Source of the DNA: Alphaproteobacteria bacterium
GTDB taxonomy: Bacteria > Pseudomonadota > Alphaproteobacteria > CAAGCB01 > CAG-977
Reading direction: 5' to 3'
Length of the DNA: 42,557 nt
Assembly: GCA_900768875.1 (NCBI GenBank)
Contig: CAAGEP010000012.1
Coordinates: forward strand, 1 to 42,557
Shown here: one piece after another, positions 24,435 to 33,021 of the stretch
Layout of the letters: every line of letters begins with the position of its first letter
Numbering within the stretch: position 1 is the stretch's first letter
Program-made: the position numbers and the translations under genes
The notes under the pieces: generated by a model
Database searches by the model: none
The model's input: only the letters and a program-made list of their open reading frames with translations
Told to the model about the DNA's origin: nothing

Positions 24435-24799
24435 AATCACCGTATCACGGCTTGCGCCGCATTTTAAACGCGTTTGCATACTCCGCCGCCGGATTTGCCT
24501 CCGCCTTTAAAAGCGAAGCCGCTTTCCGTCAAGATTTGACGGTGTTTGCCATCGGAACGGGCGTTGCGCTGTATCTGCCGTTGTCATTTATCGAACGGGT
24601 GTGCCTGATTTCACCGCTGCTGCTGATTTTACTGATGGAGCTGGCAAACACCGCGATTGAAACCGTTGTCGATCGCATTTCGGACGATTTTCATCTGCTC
24701 AGCAAAAAGGCCAAAGACATCGGCAGTTTGCTGGTCTTAATTGCTTTTATCAACGCGATTTTATGGTGGGCGGCCGTGTTATGTCCTCTGTTCATTTGA
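24431..24799 (+). CDS. dgkA: Diacylglycerol kinase DgkA
   Basis: A 122-residue integral membrane kinase with three predicted helices and the family signature ELANTAIETVVDR around 70-82. It phosphorylates diacylglycerol to phosphatidic acid. Transfer of phosphoethanolamine from PE releases diacylglycerol, so coupling to the preceding EptA-type gene (4-base overlap) fits a recycling role. Overlaps the following kinase gene by 19 bases. Confidence 0.95.
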   Translation: MKSPYHGLRRILNAFAYSAAGFASAFKSEAAFRQDLTVFAIGTGVALYLPLSFIERVCLISPLLLILLMELANTAIETVVDRISDDFHLLSKKAKDIGSLLVLIAFINAILWWAAVLCPLFI

Positions 24800-25245
24800 T
24801 TTGCGGATTCATGGGAACGGGCAAAACAACGATTGCCCGCAGGCTGGCGATGCAGATGAACGCAGTACGGCTGACGCATAACGAATTCATGACCGATTTG
24901 TACGGTGCCGACATTCCCGAATCCGAATTCCAATCCAAATGGGACAAAGTGGACAAGCTGATTTGGAATCTGGCGGAACAAATTGTTTGCGCGGGCGGCA
25001 ACGTCATTTTGGATTACGGGTTTTGGAGTCGCGAAAGCCGTCAAAAAGCAGTCGAACGCGCCAAAATCTTTTGCGACAATATCACGTTTCATCAAGTTGA
25101 ATGTGATTTTGAAACCGCCAAACAGCGTTTGCGCGAACGCGACGCGGGACGCTTGGACGAAGAAACGTTCGACGCTTTGGCGAAAAAGTACGAACCCGTC
25201 GGTACGGACGAACGGTTTGACGTCATCTATTACCGCAACGTTTAA
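24781..25245 (+). CDS. Small P-loop kinase (AAA_33 type)
   Basis: A 154-residue P-loop protein: Walker A GFMGTGKTT at residues 9-17, a LID-like RLRERDAGR segment near 117-125, and conserved N-E-F-M and D-Y-G-F-W motifs as in ATP-binding proteins related to chloramphenicol phosphotransferase and polynucleotide-kinase-like enzymes. Substrate unknown. I chose the ATG at 24781, within the end of dgkA; a longer reading from 24763 is possible. It converges with the LysR gene (4-base overlap). Confidence 0.8.
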   Translation: MSSVHLICGFMGTGKTTIARRLAMQMNAVRLTHNEFMTDLYGADIPESEFQSKWDKVDKLIWNLAEQIVCAGGNVILDYGFWSRESRQKAVERAKIFCDNITFHQVECDFETAKQRLRERDAGRLDEETFDALAKKYEPVGTDERFDVIYYRNV

Positions 25246-26141
25246 ATGCACAATTCGATTTGGTTCAGCCGCCCTTCTTCGGACATACTTTTCAAGTGGT
25301 GAATCAAGGCTTGGATTTTCGGCGTTTTTTCGGAAACCGTATTGCATACGCCGTAAAACGGGCGGGTCAGTCCGAAATCCAAATCCAGTCGCGTCAGTTC
25401 GGAAATGCGCGACGCATCCCAATCATGCAGCAACGCGATGCCGTCGCCCGCACGAACCAATGAAAAAATGACCGCCTCAGAATCGGACGTCGTGTTCAGA
25501 TGCTTGGCTTTTTTCAAAATCAAACGGCACGACGGATCGTCCAAATGGCGCTGTTGCACGCATATATCGAAATTCTGCATCAAATCAGTCATATCCTGCG
25601 GCATTCCGTGTCTGTTCAAATACGATTTGGATGCGTACAGGCTCATCTTGCTTTCAGTTTTAAAAATCATTCTGCCTTTCATCGGAAACGACAAATCGCT
25701 GACAATCGCGAAATCGATATCGGGCGAATTGACCTTTGCGCCCGTCACAAGATCCAGTCTGATTTTCAAATGACTCGCATAAAACAAAGACAATTCTTTC
25801 AGCAGCCCGTTTCCCAAAAAGCCTTCCGAAACATAGACCGTTACATAGCCCGCCAAATCTTCGGCGGTTTCAAATATTTTTGAAATCCTGTCCAGACTTT
25901 TGACGATGTTGTCGATATCCGTATACAGCAATCGCGCGGTATTTGTGGGTTCGACACCTTTCGGCGAACGCTGAAGAAGCGTTGTATTCATTGAACTTTC
26001 CAAATCCGTGATGATTTTCGACAAATTGGATTGCTTGATGCCGTTTCTGCGCGCCGCGCCTTGAATCCTTCCTGCGTCAATCACTTCTTTAAGAGCCAGC
26101 AAATCCCTTAAAAAAGACAACCTGGATTTGAATGTCGCCAT
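25242..26141 (-). CDS. LysR-family transcriptional regulator
   Basis: A 299-residue regulator. The N-terminal winged HTH (about 12-72, with GIKQSNLSKIITDLE as recognition helix region) is followed by a periplasmic-binding-like effector domain. I chose the ATG at 26141 because AAGGGG lies 9 bases upstream; an ATG at 26147 would be only 3 bases from it. The leader read on the minus strand contains a strong hairpin (plus 26167-26185, GGGGCTTT with AAAG-T-CCCC) just before the ribosome-binding site, which may affect translation. Target genes unknown; the nearest divergent gene is the small LuxR-type protein. Confidence 0.88.
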   Translation of the reverse strand: MATFKSRLSFLRDLLALKEVIDAGRIQGAARRNGIKQSNLSKIITDLESSMNTTLLQRSPKGVEPTNTARLLYTDIDNIVKSLDRISKIFETAEDLAGYVTVYVSEGFLGNGLLKELSLFYASHLKIRLDLVTGAKVNSPDIDFAIVSDLSFPMKGRMIFKTESKMSLYASKSYLNRHGMPQDMTDLMQNFDICVQQRHLDDPSCRLILKKAKHLNTTSDSEAVIFSLVRAGDGIALLHDWDASRISELTRLDLDFGLTRPFYGVCNTVSEKTPKIQALIHHLKSMSEEGRLNQIELCI

Positions 26142-26315
26142 AAACATATACCCCTTATATAAAAGCGGGGACTTTTCAAAGCCCCTGCCTTCCCCTATAG
26201 TGTATTTATGGTGTTTCATTTCAAGGCGGTTGTCAATCGGAAATAATCGCTTTTCCGGCAAAGCGGAGGGGAAAAAGATTGCTTTGCTGACGCCGCCTTG
26301 GGCACCTGCTTTGCA

Positions 26316-26343
26316 TTGACTTGACTTTGATATTCCTTAAATA
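26316..26343 (+). promoter_or_regulatory. Probable promoter of the LuxR-type gene
   Basis: TTGACT at 26316-26321, a 16-base spacer and TAAATA at 26338-26343. Confidence 0.4.
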
Positions 26344-26407
26344 TTTGCTGAGCATCCGAATTATCGGCGCGTTTTCGCGTATGCAAAAAAAAGAAAAGGG
26401 GAAAGAA

Positions 26408-26605
26408 ATGACCTGTCATTTGACACCAAAACAGTTGGAAGTCTTACATTGCTTGTCACAAGGCATGCAAAACAAGCAAATCGCTTCGGAAATGGGCGTC
26501 AGCTTGTCCACGGTCAAAATTCACTTGAACAGAATTTACATGCGGCTGCACGTTTCAAACCGCTTGCAAGCCCTGTTGTGGATGAACGACAACGATTTGG
26601 TTTAA
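26408..26605 (+). CDS. Single-domain LuxR/GerE-type HTH protein
   Basis: A 65-residue protein consisting only of a LuxR-type four-helix DNA-binding domain (LTPKQLEVLHCLSQGMQNKQIA, then SLSTVKIHLNRIYMRLHVSNR). There is no receiver or autoinducer domain. The ATG at 26408 follows AAGGGGAAAGAA; ATGs further upstream, such as 26381, would add only a lysine-rich leader. It is followed by a strong terminator. Likely a DNA-binding regulator of unknown signal. Confidence 0.82.
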   Translation: MTCHLTPKQLEVLHCLSQGMQNKQIASEMGVSLSTVKIHLNRIYMRLHVSNRLQALLWMNDNDLV

Positions 26606-26611
26606 CACGGA

Positions 26612-26646
26612 TAAAAAAACACCCCGCAAAGGGGTGTTTTTTTTGT
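26612..26646 (+). terminator. Intrinsic terminator of the LuxR-type gene
   Basis: CACCCC-GCAAA-GGGGTG with A-rich 5' flank and a run of eight T. It is bidirectional in form and also lies past the stop of the opposing mini-gene at 26659. Confidence 0.9.
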
Positions 26647-26658
26647 TTCGGCACCGCT

Positions 26659-26853
26659 TTATTCGGCGGCGTGATCCAAACAAGCGCATTTTTCGACAGC
26701 TAAAGATTCTTTGAAATAGCGGCGTTCGGCGAATTCGCTTTTTTTACCGATGTTGAATTCGGACATCGGACGGAAATACCCCATAACGCGCGTCCAGATT
26801 TCGCAGGGCTGGCGTTCTTCGTCTTTCAGGGTGATTTCTGTGTTTTCAGTCAT
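26659..26853 (-). CDS. Free-standing NrdD-like glycyl-radical C-terminal domain
   Basis: A 64-residue protein whose middle (PCEIWTRVMGYFRPMSEFN, then GKKSEFAERRYF) matches, from memory of the family, the extreme C-terminus of anaerobic (class III) ribonucleotide reductase NrdD, where the Gly of RVxGY carries the glycyl radical. Here it is encoded alone; no nrdD body or nrdG activase lies in the window. A C-A-C near the end and C in PCEIW could take part in metal binding. It may be a separately encoded tail or a spare part like E. coli GrcA (YfiD), which replaces an oxygen-damaged tail of pyruvate formate-lyase. The ATG at 26853 has GAAAGA upstream. Its promoter carries an NrdR-box-like palindrome, which supports the assignment. 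Confidence 0.65.
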   Translation of the reverse strand: MTENTEITLKDEERQPCEIWTRVMGYFRPMSEFNIGKKSEFAERRYFKESLAVEKCACLDHAAE

Positions 26854-26914
26854 TTGCAAGGTCTTTCAGTTAAGTGTTCAAAATCAATCTTTGGGGATGC
26901 GTTCCCGTCTGTAA

Positions 26915-26946
26915 CCACTATATATGGGGTCGAACGGAGATGACAA
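26915..26946 (-). promoter_or_regulatory. Promoter with an NrdR-box-like palindrome
   Basis: On the minus strand, TTGTCA (plus 26941-26946), a 16-base spacer and TATATA (plus 26919-26924). The -10 lies inside CCACTATATATGGGGT (26915-26930), which matches the NrdR-box consensus ACACWATATATWGTGT at 13 of 16 positions. NrdR represses ribonucleotide reductase genes, often by covering the promoter. Only one box is visible, whereas NrdR sites often occur in pairs. Confidence 0.5.
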
Positions 26947-26993
26947 GAGGTATTTTCGATTATTTTGCAACACGTTGAAATCGTTATCCTTTT

Positions 26994-29900
26994 TTAAAAC
27001 ATAAAGCGCAGCGTCGCAGTCAAAGTGTGTGACAGCCAATCGGGACGCGCCTCCAACCCGTAGCGCGCGGAAATATCCCAGCGGTTCCCTAAAATATACG
27101 CCAGCGAAGCGCCCAATTCGGCACCGTACGGATCCATATCCTTGCCCGTTACCGTATAGCTGGCACCGTTGGGCAGACTGACCGTCGCCGAATCTTCGGA
27201 ACGTGAAAAATCATACGTCAGTCCCGCCGACAGTTCGCCCAACCATACTCCGCTTCCCGACTGCGCCAACGTATATTCCTTGCGAATTTCCGCCACCGCC
27301 GAAAACACGGAATTGGAAAACGACTGAATGTTCTGGCCGACGGAGTCTTCGTGCGCGGCGCGCGAAACGGACGCGTAACGCACGCCGAATTCGGGACGCC
27401 AAGCCGCCGCATCGTATCCCCACATCAGCTGTCCGCCGATTGTTTTGACATCGTAATTGTCCGCAACCGTCATCCCCGACAAATCTTTTGTTTCATCGAA
27501 ACTGCTTTTCGTGTAATCCAACACACCCGACAAATACCAGTCCGCGGGTTTGTACATACCGTATAAAAAGAACGTGTCGCCCGCAACATCCGTTGTTCTT
27601 TGCAGTGTTTTCAAATCGGATGACGTGCGCGCATAACCGAATCCGACGGCGAATATATCGGCAAACGTGGCGTCCAGCCCCATGGCCACACCCGTCGAAT
27701 CGCCGCTGAAGCCGTCTTCGTCGGAATCGGCTTTGTATTCGTTTGTGTTGTACAACGCCTGCGCCCACATTCCGACCGTCGGACGAACACCGTAGAACGC
27801 GCCGTAATTCGCCTGCCGTTGCGAACGGTATTTGGCGACTTTGGACGCGGGTTTGGCGTCTTCATAGCCGAAAGAACGATATTCGCGCTGTTGTTGCGTC
27901 GGCTGATACGTCGGATAAGCCCGCCCCGTCGACGGCATATCATCATCGTACGATTGATATTCGCGCGTCTGCCGTGCCGGCTGATACGTCGGATAAGCCC
28001 GCCCCGTCGACGGCATATCATCGTATCCCGCCCGTTTGTAATAGTCTTTCGTCCGCATCACGCGGCTTTCATAAGGCGAACCGCCGGAACGTCCGTACAT
28101 TTCGCGCATTTTGCGGTATTTTTCGGAACGGTTGCCCATTTTTTTCTGCAAGCCGCGCATCCGTTTGAAAGCCATGCCCGCAATCTGCGTTTGCGTTTGC
28201 AAGGAACGGGTTGTCAGTGCTCCCGACACATCGGGCGCAATCGCCGTCAAAGCGTTCAAATACGCGCGGCTTCCCTTTTGCGACAAAGCATCCAAATGTT
28301 TTGCCACGGCAAACAGTTTGTCATTTTTGTCAAACAACCCGCCGTCCAAAATCGCCGCCGCCGTATTCTGGTTGTTTTGGGATCCTTTTTCGATAACGAC
28401 GACTTCCTGCGCATTGGATGCTTGAATCAAGTTGTAGCACAGTCCGCCGCCCGAAGCACATTCAACCCTTTCCAGCTTGTAGCGGCTGTTTGCAAACGAA
28501 AAGTCTTCGCCCGAATTCAGCGTTCCTGAAATCAGTTTGAACGTCGTTCCGTTTTCCGCCGTATGCAAGCCGTAATCAACCGTCATGTCCAACTGTGCGT
28601 TTTTACCGATTTTGACGGTATCCGCATCAATATGACCGAAACCGCCGCCCCGCAGTTCGCCCGTATCATTTGTCGCCGCCGCAGAAAAGCGCAACTTGAA
28701 CACGGAATTGTCTGCGAATTCCAGTCCGCCCGACACGGTCAGACTTCTAAGGCCGATATCCAGCGTTCCGCCAATCTTCGCCCCGTTGGAAACCTCCGCG
28801 TTTTGATTGAAAGTTACTTTGCCCGCGCCCGACATCGCCAATTTGCCGATTTTCGTATTTGCACCGTCAAAAACAACATGGCCCGCGCTTATGGTCATGG
28901 CATCGGAAATGTTCGCGCCGCTCGCAAAATAAGCTGTTCCGTTTCCGACATAAACGTTTTTGACCGAGATGTCTTTGGTGAACGTCAAAGCTCCCGTATC
29001 CGTCGCGATTGTTCCGAAACCGGAGAGCGATTTTTGAAAATCGCCGCCGTTCGCCAGCATCAGCGTGCCGTCCCCCGTCAATTTGCCCGTTACATTCAAT
29101 TTATCGGAAACCGTCAACGTTTTGCCCGCTTCAATGTTCAGCGTGCCGTTTTTGTCTTCAAAAACCAATGCGCCCGTTGCGGAAGTATCGGCAATGCTTA
29201 CCGTTCCCGAACCGACGTACACCGCGCCGATGCGATTTCCGCCCGTCGACAGCTTTCCTTCTTTGATTTTCAGCACCCCGCCGCCCGACACCGTGCCGAG
29301 CGTTCCGCCGTTTTGCACCAAATCGGAAATCGACAGCACCGCACCGCTTCCGACCGTTACCGAACCGCTTCCGACCGTTGCCGAACCGCCGTTGAAGCTT
29401 AGTTTTCTCACGGTCGCGTTTTTGTTAAAGCTCGCACTGCCTCCCGCGATATTGATTTCGCCCAAAGACGCAATCGGCGCATTGAACGTGCTGCCCGTTC
29501 CGCTTAGGCTCAAAGTCCCAGCGCCCGTCACGGTGTTGGACGCCGCTGTTGAAATGGTTGACAGACTTAGCGTTTTGTCCTGCCCGACGGACAGCGTGCC
29601 GTTGTTTCCGGAAAAAACGACGGACGCCATTTTTGTATCGCCCGTAAAGCTTGCCGTTCCCGAACCGACAATCAAATGCCCGTTCTTAAACGAATCCCCC
29701 GTCGCAAACGAACCGTTCGCACCGCCCGACAAGTTAATCGTCCCCGTACCGTTCAGCGTATTTGAAGCGGTATCAATCTTTTGCGTGATGTTCAGCGTTT
29801 TTTTGACGGTCAGCGTCGAACCGCTGTTTGCACCGAAAGAAAGCGTCCCGACCGTCATATCGGCGTTTTGAACCAGCCCCGCCCCGCTTGCGATTGAAAC

Positions 29901-32900
29901 GGTGTTTGCCTGCGCCGCGGCATAAACGGTCAAAGTCGCGCCGCTTGCCGCCGTGATTGTGCCGACTTGCGCCGTATTGACCAACGTTGCCGATTGATTG
30001 ACGACCAAAGTTCCCAATCCGGACAGTTTGGATTTAACGGTCATACCGCTTTTGTTCAAAGCCAGCGTCCCCGAACCCGTGAACAGACTGCTGCCGTCCG
30101 CGCCGACCGCATCCTGCGCCAAAGTCAGCATCGCCCCGCCGTTAATAACCGCGGCGGCAGTCCCGTTCATTGCCAGATTCGTCACGCTGTTGTTCCCCGC
30201 GAATGTCGCTTTTGCGCCGTTTTGAACCGTCAGCGTCCCGACTTGGGCGGCATTTGCGGCAAACGTTCCCGTTCCCTCTAAAATCAATTCGCCGCCTGTC
30301 AGTGCCGACCCCGCAGCCGTCGAAAGCGTTCCCGAAACGGTCAGATTTTTCCCGTTGGCAATATTGATTTTAGCGTTTTCCAAAGCGGTCAAATCCTTGA
30401 CAACGGAAGTATCGGTCAACGAAACGCTTCCGCCCGCCGTCAGCCGCAAAGCACCGTTCGCCGCGAAAGTTCCGCCGTTTACCAGATTCAAAAAGCCGCC
30501 GCCCGACACCGTTCCGTTGTTCACGGTCAATCCGTTCGCCACATTCAGCGTGCCACCGACCGCCAAGTTTCCACCCGTCAAGGTCAGTCCGTTCGACACG
30601 CTCAGCGTGCCGTTGTTGACGGCCATGTCTGCCGTTCCCGCGATTTTTCCGACGGTCGAGGTTTGCCCGTAATTGAAATCAACCTTGCCTTCAAATTCAA
30701 GCGTTCCCAAATCCTTGACCTGCCCGCCGAACGTCGATGCTTTGGCCAAGCTCAGCTTCCCTGCGCCGGTAACAACGTTTTTCCCCGATGTTTTGATTTC
30801 GGTCAGCTTCAATTCTTTACCCGCGACAATATCCAAAACGCCGCCGTCTTGATAAAACTTGACCGCGTTGATGCCTATTGTCCCCGAAATCGTCGCCGTT
30901 CCCGTGCCGATTTCCAACGTTCCCAGTTGGTTGATAAGGTTGTTGCCGCCGAAATTGACGCTGGTGTTGTCGACCAGTCGCAAAGTACCGTCGCCGCCGA
31001 TGCTTCCCGTTCCCGAAATAATGCCCGTCACATCGGCTTTGCCGCTGGCGTCCAAAGCCAAAGTGCCATTCGCGGCGATGTTGATGTTGCCTTTTGCTCC
31101 CGTGCCGAATGTCAAGCTTTTAACGGTTAAGACACCGGCGTTCAGCGTCAAGTTTGTTTTGCTGCTTCCCGTGAAAAGCAGCTTGTCCAACACGGCGTCG
31201 CCCGTCTGGCCGGCATAGTTCAGCGTAACTTCAGCGGCCGAACCGTCGATTTGCAAAGTGCCGAAATTGTCGAATTTGCCGTTGAACGTTGACAAAGTCC
31301 CCGTTACTTTCAGCGTTCCTTTGCCTTTGAACGTGGAAGCCGTGGCGGTATTGCCCAAAACCTCCCCGCTGTTCAGAATCAGCGTTCCTTTTTCGGCGAT
31401 ATTGAATTCCGACCCCAGCGCGGCCGAAATGTTATTGACACTTACGGAAACATCATCAGCGATATTGACAACCGTTTTTTGAGATTCGTTCGCATGACCT
31501 ATTTGGGCGGAATTGAAAACCGAAGCCCCTTTGTTAAAATTCAATGTCGCTTGCGAGGCCGACAATTCAGCCAAAGTTACACCCTGTTCCTGATTGAAAT
31601 TGATAATCGTGTCTTTTTCAACGGTTAAGTTAAGGTGGTCGTTTTTAAATTTTTTTGAAACGCCCGCCTTGTCATCGAAATTCAGCGTTCCGCCCGTAAA
31701 TTCCAAAGTACCGTAAACGCTTGTGGCAAAAGTGAAAGCGGCATCGTTTGTAATCGTCGAATCCGCCGACAAAGTCAGCTTGGAACGGTCGCCGGCAAAA
31801 TTTATCGTCCCGCCGGCAAAATTCAAGGACGACACAATCAGCTGCTGCGTAATATTTGTGGCGGCTTGGTTTTCCAATATCAGAGTCCCCACGGTCACTT
31901 GAGCATCAATGTTCAGTGTTCCCTTGTCTATCGTAATGTTGTCAACGGTTGACAATGCTTTAAAGGTCAAAGCCCCTTCGTGCGCGATAATTGACCCGAA
32001 ATCGCTTAATTTTCTGAACGTGGCTTTTGCGCCGTCCTGCAGATTCAGAGTCCCCTTGCCGCTCAAAGACGAGTCTTCCGCCATTGAAAAATCGGATGTA
32101 ACGGTCAAGCGGCTATCCTTTTCAATCGTCAGCGCCCCTGCGCCAAAGACGAATTGCTTAACGGAAACGTCGGCTTTTAAATCCATTGTTTCGCTTTCCA
32201 AACGCAATATTCCCGTATCCCATGAAATTTGGGATGAAATCGTCGTCGCGCCGTCAAAGGAAAGCGTTCCCTCACCTGTCAAAGTAATGGTTTTGCCGCC
32301 CGTGCTTTCAAACTCAATGTTTTTCCCCTGCAATTTCAGCGTGCCGTTAATATTATACGCCCCGCCGGAAACGGACAAATTCTGCAGATATTTTCCTGTT
32401 TCAGACCTCGCACCCGACCCGATTGTCACATTGATGCCGCTGTTTACGACATAATTTCCGCCCGTCAGAGAAAAAGAACCCGTCGCGCTTTTTTTCATCA
32501 GCAATTCGCTGTTTTCTGTAAAATTAAAAGTCCCGCCGCTGATCCGGAAATCCCCGGCGGAAATGACATCGGCCTTTTGTTTTTCTTTAGCGTCTTTCGG
32601 CAGAAATTCAACCGTATCAACATCCAACCCTTTATACATTTTGATTGCGCCTGTAAATTTGCCGCCCTCAACTTCAAAATTGCTGGTAATGTTTTCGTTA
32701 TTCGTCAAAGAAATACTGGTATTTCCGACCGAAACGGACGGAGAATCCCCTTCGCCGCCCGTGCGGTAACCGGCATAATCCCAAATCACACCGCCGTTGA
32801 AAGTCAAATCCGCATCATTCAGAATTTGAATACCGCCGGATTCCGCCCCGTTAAACGAATTTATGGTTGCGGGGCTATTAAATTCTTTCGCTTCGCACGG

Positions 32901-32954
32901 AAGCACTACGGTCAAAGCGGTTGTCAGCAACAAAAATTTTTTCAAGGCGTGCAT
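26994..32954 (-). CDS. Giant autotransporter adhesin-like protein
   Basis: A 1986-residue type Va secretion protein. Signal peptide at about 1-22 (cleavage near CEA-K). The passenger is a very long beta-helix-like array of short repeats rich in G, T, N, S and L (GTLxxxG, GSGTxTV, FNG types) spanning about 30-1530. A linker rich in Y, R, P and Q holds a duplicated 26-residue unit, and a C-terminal barrel of about 270 residues ends in RFMF. No protease motif was seen, so it is more likely an adhesin or structural surface protein. I chose the ATG at 32954, with GGAGA 6 bases upstream; the ATG at 32960 would touch that site. The repeated passenger makes this region prone to length variation. Confidence 0.92.
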   Translation of the reverse strand: MHALKKFLLLTTALTVVLPCEAKEFNSPATINSFNGAESGGIQILNDADLTFNGGVIWDYAGYRTGGEGDSPSVSVGNTSISLTNNENITSNFEVEGGKFTGAIKMYKGLDVDTVEFLPKDAKEKQKADVISAGDFRISGGTFNFTENSELLMKKSATGSFSLTGGNYVVNSGINVTIGSGARSETGKYLQNLSVSGGAYNINGTLKLQGKNIEFESTGGKTITLTGEGTLSFDGATTISSQISWDTGILRLESETMDLKADVSVKQFVFGAGALTIEKDSRLTVTSDFSMAEDSSLSGKGTLNLQDGAKATFRKLSDFGSIIAHEGALTFKALSTVDNITIDKGTLNIDAQVTVGTLILENQAATNITQQLIVSSLNFAGGTINFAGDRSKLTLSADSTITNDAAFTFATSVYGTLEFTGGTLNFDDKAGVSKKFKNDHLNLTVEKDTIINFNQEQGVTLAELSASQATLNFNKGASVFNSAQIGHANESQKTVVNIADDVSVSVNNISAALGSEFNIAEKGTLILNSGEVLGNTATASTFKGKGTLKVTGTLSTFNGKFDNFGTLQIDGSAAEVTLNYAGQTGDAVLDKLLFTGSSKTNLTLNAGVLTVKSLTFGTGAKGNINIAANGTLALDASGKADVTGIISGTGSIGGDGTLRLVDNTSVNFGGNNLINQLGTLEIGTGTATISGTIGINAVKFYQDGGVLDIVAGKELKLTEIKTSGKNVVTGAGKLSLAKASTFGGQVKDLGTLEFEGKVDFNYGQTSTVGKIAGTADMAVNNGTLSVSNGLTLTGGNLAVGGTLNVANGLTVNNGTVSGGGFLNLVNGGTFAANGALRLTAGGSVSLTDTSVVKDLTALENAKINIANGKNLTVSGTLSTAAGSALTGGELILEGTGTFAANAAQVGTLTVQNGAKATFAGNNSVTNLAMNGTAAAVINGGAMLTLAQDAVGADGSSLFTGSGTLALNKSGMTVKSKLSGLGTLVVNQSATLVNTAQVGTITAASGATLTVYAAAQANTVSIASGAGLVQNADMTVGTLSFGANSGSTLTVKKTLNITQKIDTASNTLNGTGTINLSGGANGSFATGDSFKNGHLIVGSGTASFTGDTKMASVVFSGNNGTLSVGQDKTLSLSTISTAASNTVTGAGTLSLSGTGSTFNAPIASLGEINIAGGSASFNKNATVRKLSFNGGSATVGSGSVTVGSGAVLSISDLVQNGGTLGTVSGGGVLKIKEGKLSTGGNRIGAVYVGSGTVSIADTSATGALVFEDKNGTLNIEAGKTLTVSDKLNVTGKLTGDGTLMLANGGDFQKSLSGFGTIATDTGALTFTKDISVKNVYVGNGTAYFASGANISDAMTISAGHVVFDGANTKIGKLAMSGAGKVTFNQNAEVSNGAKIGGTLDIGLRSLTVSGGLEFADNSVFKLRFSAAATNDTGELRGGGFGHIDADTVKIGKNAQLDMTVDYGLHTAENGTTFKLISGTLNSGEDFSFANSRYKLERVECASGGGLCYNLIQASNAQEVVVIEKGSQNNQNTAAAILDGGLFDKNDKLFAVAKHLDALSQKGSRAYLNALTAIAPDVSGALTTRSLQTQTQIAGMAFKRMRGLQKKMGNRSEKYRKMREMYGRSGGSPYESRVMRTKDYYKRAGYDDMPSTGRAYPTYQPARQTREYQSYDDDMPSTGRAYPTYQPTQQQREYRSFGYEDAKPASKVAKYRSQRQANYGAFYGVRPTVGMWAQALYNTNEYKADSDEDGFSGDSTGVAMGLDATFADIFAVGFGYARTSSDLKTLQRTTDVAGDTFFLYGMYKPADWYLSGVLDYTKSSFDETKDLSGMTVADNYDVKTIGGQLMWGYDAAAWRPEFGVRYASVSRAAHEDSVGQNIQSFSNSVFSAVAEIRKEYTLAQSGSGVWLGELSAGLTYDFSRSEDSATVSLPNGASYTVTGKDMDPYGAELGASLAYILGNRWDISARYGLEARPDWLSHTLTATLRFMF
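27901..28022 (-). repeat. Tandem 78-bp duplication inside the autotransporter linker
   Basis: A 44-base segment at 27901-27944 recurs exactly at 27979-28022 (period 78, in frame, 26 residues). It encodes DDMPSTGRAYPTYQP in both copies, with a more divergent REYxS spacer. It sits just before the membrane barrel. Confidence 0.9.
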
Positions 32955-33021
32955 AATCATTCTCCGTCGGCAGACGCGTTTTGACGTATTCTAAATCCGA
33001 ATGATTAAAAGTTTGGAAAAA

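Noticed and set aside
27901..28022. CRISPR-like direct repeat
   Set aside because: Only two copies, in frame inside a coding region and encoding the same peptide; no spacer array.
29065..29871. Long plus-strand open frames inside the giant autotransporter, such as the 268-residue one here
   Set aside because: They are antisense shadows of the repetitive passenger with no ribosome-binding site or recognisable domain.
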